Both the position numbers and the translations under genes were made by a program. A stretch of 35,132 bases of DNA from Chloroflexota bacterium (GTDB lineage: Bacteria; Chloroflexota; UBA11872). The stretch lies in assembly GCA_022820025.1 (NCBI GenBank), contig JAJEGF010000007.1, positions 1 through 35,132 on the forward strand, given 5' to 3'. A model generated the notes under the pieces. The model did not search any database. It was not told where the DNA came from and saw only the letters and a list, made by a program, of their open reading frames with translations. Below, in pieces: positions 31,881 to 35,132 of this stretch (position 1 is its first letter; each line of letters opens with the position of its first letter).

Positions 31881-34229
31881 TCAGGTCTGCCTTGCCGCCG
31901 TCGCTGCCGCTTTCTGAGTCTCGATTCGCGACGGCCACCAATTCCAGCGCCGCAGCAGCAGCACGATGCTCGGCACGAACAACGCCCGCACGATAAAGGT
32001 GTCCATCAGCACGCCCAGTGCGACTGCGAACCCAAGCTGATAGATATCGCGCAACGGAAACGTGGTCAGAACCGAGAACGTCCCAGCCAGGATCAAGCCG
32101 GCCGAAGTAATCACCCCGCCGGTTCGCGCCAGGGCCGTGCGAACGCCTTCCACCAGCCCACGCTCCTGAACCTCCTCGCGCACCCGCGAGATGATCAGGA
32201 TGTTGTAGTCGGCCCCCAGCGCCGCCAGGAAGATGAACATCCACACGGGGTTCTGATAGCCGACCCCGGGGTGATCCATGACGTTCTGAAAGATCACGAC
32301 CGAGAGCCCAACCGCCGACAGGAAACTCAGAACCACACTGCCCAGCAGGTAGGTCGCCGCCACCACGCTGCGCAGCAAGGCCAGGAGAATAATCCAGATC
32401 AGCACAATCACGATCGGACCGATGAGCGCCGTGTCGCGATTCACGGATGCCCGCGCGTCGGTTTGCAACGCCGTCGGACCGCCAACCAGGATCTCCGCGT
32501 GCTCCAGCGACGTTCCGACAGCGACCGATCGCGCGATCTCGCGGATGTCCTCAATGCGATCGATCGCCGGCACCTCGTACGGCTGGTCCGCCATCACCAC
32601 GTCCAGCCGGGCGGTGGTCCCGTCGGGCGATACAAACCGTCGGCCGGCGAAATAGGTCTGCAGGACGGCCTGCTGCTGCGGATCCGCGTTGGCCGGCGGA
32701 CCCGCGGACGGCGCGCCTCCAGGCGGACCGCTTGGCGTTCCGTCCCGTACCGCCGCCGGCAACTGCGGAATCGCCGCCTGCAGCGTTGCCGCGTCAACCG
32801 CCGATGCTTCGCCGGTGGGACGCGTAGGCCCGCTGACCCGTGCGACGCCCGGCACTGCCGCCACGGCCTGCGTGAGCTGATCCAGGTCTACCAGGCTTCC
32901 GTCGACATCGGTCGTGCGGACGTAAATGTTCGTCGGCGCAAGTTCGCCCGCGCCAAAGCTGTCGTCCATGATCTGCGCGCCGATCTTCGACTCGGCGCCG
33001 TCAGGGAATCCATCGATAAAGCTGAAGTTCGGCTTCATGCTGGGTGCGCCCGCCGCAAACACCACCAGGAGCACCAGCGTCACCGCAAACGTGGCGACCG
33101 GACGCCGCGTCACGACGTCTGCCACCCGCGACCAGAGCCGCGAGTGCTCCGTGCCGGTCACGTGCATCTGGCCCGGCCAGAAGGCTGCGCGGCCCAGCAG
33201 GACCGCAAGCGCCGGCACGAGGGTGAGACCGCTCACAAGCATCAGGAAGATCGCCATGGCCAGAACCGGACCCATCGCCTGGAACGATCCAAAGCTGGCC
33301 AGTAGCAATGCCAGCATGGCCGCGATCGTCGTGCCCGCACTCGAAGCGATCGCCGGCCCGATCCGTTGGAGCGATACCTCCATGGCTCGCCAGCGATCCG
33401 GCTGCCGTCTCAGCTCCTCGCGGTACCGCGCGACGATGAACAACGTGAAATCGGTACCCGCGCCGAACATCAGCACCGACATGAGGGCGGTGACCTGCCC
33501 GTTCAGCGACAGCCCAAAGTTGTCGGCCAGCAACGCAGCGACCGATTGCGCGACCAGCAACGTCCAGCCCACCCCCGCCAGTGGCAACAAGGCCAGCGCC
33601 GGCGAGCGGTAAATCACGAGAAGCAGTACCAGGACCAGCAAGACCGTGATCATCGTGACCCGGAAGTCGAAGGTTCCAAAGACCTCGACGGCATCGGAGA
33701 CGATTCCGGCCGGGCCGGTGACCGCCACCGTCAGGCCGATGTCTTCCACCTCGGCCCGCGCCTGGTCGCGAATCCACTGCACGGCCGCTCCGAACGTCTC
33801 GGTGTCGCGGGCGCCCGAAAGCGTGACGATCGTGGTCACGGTCGTTCCGTCGGGCGCCGTCAGCGCGCTCGCGGCCTCGGGTGACCCGCTCAATGAGAGC
33901 ACCGACTGAATTTCCTCCGGCGCGCTATCCGACTGCAACGCCGTGTCAGCCTTGGCTATGGCCGCCAGGTCGGCATCCGACAGCCCCTCAGGGCGATGAA
34001 AGACGACGATGGCCGGCACTCCCTGTCCGCGCGGGAACTTCTCCGAGACCAGTTCCAGGACGCGTCGGGACTCTGAGTCGCTCGGCAGGAAGTCTTCCTG
34101 GCTGGTAGTCGTCACGTCGCCCAGCGGCGGCGCCGCCACGATCACGACCACGCCCACGACGATCCAGGCGACGATCACGGCCGCCGCCCGGCGCCAACTG
34201 GCGGCCAGGCTGGCCAGCAATCCAAACAT
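31881..34229 (-). CDS. MMPL/RND-family transporter (tandem paralogue)
   Basis: This 782-residue paralogue of the neighbouring transporter is closely similar throughout (for example QGVPAIVVFHRPEGLSDADL, RYREELRRQPDRWRAM, GADYNILIISRVREE). The ATG at 34229 gives the matching N terminus MFGLLASLAASWRRAAAVIV; the upstream frame extension to 34307 is not shared. It has about 12 membrane helices and two large outer loops; helix 4 again has GAGTDF and helix 10 GADY. The two genes are 126 bp apart, same strand, so an operon in the order 34229 to 29061 is likely. Substrates of such Chloroflexota MMPLs are unknown; lipids are inferred. Confidence 0.9.
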   Translation of the reverse strand: MFGLLASLAASWRRAAAVIVAWIVVGVVVIVAAPPLGDVTTTSQEDFLPSDSESRRVLELVSEKFPRGQGVPAIVVFHRPEGLSDADLAAIAKADTALQSDSAPEEIQSVLSLSGSPEAASALTAPDGTTVTTIVTLSGARDTETFGAAVQWIRDQARAEVEDIGLTVAVTGPAGIVSDAVEVFGTFDFRVTMITVLLVLVLLLVIYRSPALALLPLAGVGWTLLVAQSVAALLADNFGLSLNGQVTALMSVLMFGAGTDFTLFIVARYREELRRQPDRWRAMEVSLQRIGPAIASSAGTTIAAMLALLLASFGSFQAMGPVLAMAIFLMLVSGLTLVPALAVLLGRAAFWPGQMHVTGTEHSRLWSRVADVVTRRPVATFAVTLVLLVVFAAGAPSMKPNFSFIDGFPDGAESKIGAQIMDDSFGAGELAPTNIYVRTTDVDGSLVDLDQLTQAVAAVPGVARVSGPTRPTGEASAVDAATLQAAIPQLPAAVRDGTPSGPPGGAPSAGPPANADPQQQAVLQTYFAGRRFVSPDGTTARLDVVMADQPYEVPAIDRIEDIREIARSVAVGTSLEHAEILVGGPTALQTDARASVNRDTALIGPIVIVLIWIILLALLRSVVAATYLLGSVVLSFLSAVGLSVVIFQNVMDHPGVGYQNPVWMFIFLAALGADYNILIISRVREEVQERGLVEGVRTALARTGGVITSAGLILAGTFSVLTTFPLRDIYQLGFAVALGVLMDTFIVRALFVPSIVLLLRRWNWWPSRIETQKAAATAARQT

Positions 34230-34358
34230 CGACACCTCGCCCCGCCCCGGACCTACGACCGCAGAGTGTGGCAGGTTTTCAACGCAGATTGTGAAAATCT
34301 TCACCAAGTCGGATCAGGCTGGGCCGCCACCGACCGTCGCAACCCCGTTGCGGTCGGG

Positions 34359-34895
34359 CTAGAGCAGCCCCAACTGCTGCCGGAATCCCAGCGAATCGAA
34401 CATCGCCCAACTCTCGGCAATCCTGTCCCCCTCGAACCGGTAGATGTAAATCGCCGACGCCTCGAAGGTGTTGCCGCTCGGCTGGATCCCCAGACCCGGC
34501 CCCGTGTGCGTGCCGCGCCAGGTCACCCGCGCAATGACCTTGCCCGGCGCCATGATCCACTCGTCCGCCGTAATGCTCAGATCGGGAAACGAGCTGCGCA
34601 GTTCCGGGATTTCGATCTTGAATCCATCGCGTCCGATCGTCCGTCCGTCCTGCATGTGCAGCACGTAGTCCGTCGTGAACAGCTCATCGATCAGGCTGAT
34701 GTCGCCGTTGTTCCACGACTCCTCGTAGAACCGTTCGATCAACGCCCGCTCAGCCGCCCCGGCCACGCCCTCCGGCTCGCTGCTCCCCAGCGCCACCGAC
34801 AAGATCGCCCCAACCACCGCCCCAACCGCAGCCGCCAGCAACGCCGACACGAGCACCGTGTACATGACCGGACGCCCCGACGTCGTCTGCCTCAC
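34359..34895 (-). CDS. SnoaL-like (ester-cyclase-type) protein with N-terminal membrane anchor
   Basis: This 178-residue protein begins at the GTG at 34895 (AGAGGA about 9 nt upstream); an ATG at 34865 is the alternative. A hydrophobic helix, VMYTVLVSALLAAAVGAVVG to ILSVAL (about residues 10-36), is followed by an NTF2/SnoaL fold: ALIERFYEESWNNGDISLID, DYVLHMQDGRTIGRDGFK and GKVIARVTWRGTHTGPGLGI. The fold is common in small enzymes and ligand-binding proteins acting on polyketide-like esters. It is upstream of the two MMPL genes on the same strand (129-bp gap), so it may be part of the same expression unit. Confidence 0.75.
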   Translation of the reverse strand: MRQTTSGRPVMYTVLVSALLAAAVGAVVGAILSVALGSSEPEGVAGAAERALIERFYEESWNNGDISLIDELFTTDYVLHMQDGRTIGRDGFKIEIPELRSSFPDLSITADEWIMAPGKVIARVTWRGTHTGPGLGIQPSGNTFEASAIYIYRFEGDRIAESWAMFDSLGFRQQLGLL

Positions 34896-35067
34896 AGAAT
34901 CCAGTCCTCTACAGCACGGACCGTTGGCGACGGCCAGTCTAAGACGCACCGACCCCTCAGCAACTCACCAGATCTAGCGGGAAGTTCGTCACTTTGGTCA
35001 GACATCACTCGGCGCAGTGATCCGGGTTCCTTCTGCCTCTCTAGGACAGGAACCGCGGACAGTGTGC

Positions 35068-35113
35068 CCCCTCTCAAGGGGACGCCGGTCTTTACCCTCT
35101 CCTGGGGGAGAGG
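35068..35113. repeat. Palindromic intergenic repeat-like element
   Basis: CCTCTCC (35096-35102) and GGAGAGG (35107-35113) form a perfect 7-bp stem with a TGGG loop. Just before it CCCC and GGGG bracket TCTCAA (35067-35080). CTCTCCC/GGGAGAG-type palindromes are frequent dispersed intergenic elements in some Chloroflexota genomes; only one copy is visible in this window. The remaining 34896-35067 shows no convincing gene. Confidence 0.4.
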
Positions 35114-35132
35114 CAGATTCGGGCGTCTTCGG

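Noticed and set aside
30891..33305. 804-codon plus-strand open frame
   Set aside because: It is antisense to both MMPL genes, very rich in Arg, His and Gln, and has no fold-like pattern; it is a GC-driven shadow.
34892..35077. 61-codon minus-strand frame upstream of the SnoaL-like gene
   Set aside because: No ribosome site, no recognisable pattern, and it lies in a repeat-containing intergenic stretch.
1..35132. CRISPR arrays, transposase genes, phage genes
   Set aside because: I saw no regularly spaced repeats, no transposase or integrase motifs, and no phage structural genes on either strand.

Overview
This is a GC-rich bacterial chromosome segment, most likely from a member of the Chloroflexota (an uncultured Dehalococcoidia/SAR202-like or sponge/soil lineage would fit). 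The assignment is an inference from gene content: a Tat-type sugar-binding lipoprotein, NHL and 'FG.P..E...QYFQ' repeat surface proteins, NBR1/FW-like beta modules on membrane proteins, paired Gfo/Idh/MocA oxidoreductases, a phytanoyl-CoA-dioxygenase-like protein and a C-x2-C type L33. No rRNA gene or complete marker set is present to prove it. Genes are tightly packed, often with 1-30 bp overlaps, and no gene-free stretch exceeds 300 bp.

Region 1 (1-8.2 kb) is mixed. It starts with the 5' end of an ABC solute-binding lipoprotein (minus strand), then a PhyH-family dioxygenase and an 837-residue polytopic membrane protein. A tRNA-Thr(CGU) follows, then a P-loop kinase, a Cof-type HAD phosphatase overlapping an FmdB-type zinc ribbon, a GT9 glycosyltransferase and a short MutY-like DNA glycosylase. 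Region 2 (8.3-13.4 kb) has a lipid-anchored LCP protein convergent with a secreted NHL six-bladed propeller protein, followed by two overlapping Gfo/Idh/MocA dehydrogenases.

Region 3 (13.4-22.2 kb) is a surface-polysaccharide block. Three small hypothetical or zinc-ribbon genes precede a Wzx-like flippase on the plus strand. A minus-strand run of three GT2 enzymes, a GT4 and a GT39-type membrane glycosyltransferase is linked by 4-28 bp overlaps. With the GT9, LCP and 837-aa membrane protein, these look like export and assembly genes for a cell-surface glycan.

Region 4 (22.3-25.8 kb) is the core operon rpmG-secE-nusG-rplK-rplA-rplJ-rplL on the minus strand, with a recognisable L10 leader before rplJ. 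It runs straight into the glycosyltransferases instead of rpoBC. A perfect 22-bp palindrome sits beside a TATACT box upstream of rpmG. Region 5 (25.8-29.3 kb) has two tandem mini coiled-coil/membrane proteins (minus). Opposite them is a two-gene plus-strand unit encoding a Rieske ferredoxin domain fused to a large histidine-rich helical domain, and a zinc-dependent MDR dehydrogenase. Region 6 (29.1-34.9 kb) holds two tandem paralogous MMPL/RND transporters and a membrane-anchored SnoaL-like protein. The first MMPL has a long C-terminal tail running antisense into the dehydrogenase gene.

The strongest candidates for something undescribed are the Rieske-helical fusion with its dehydrogenase partner, the palindrome at the translation-operon promoter, the overprinted MMPL tail, and the apparent ATT start of the HAD gene.
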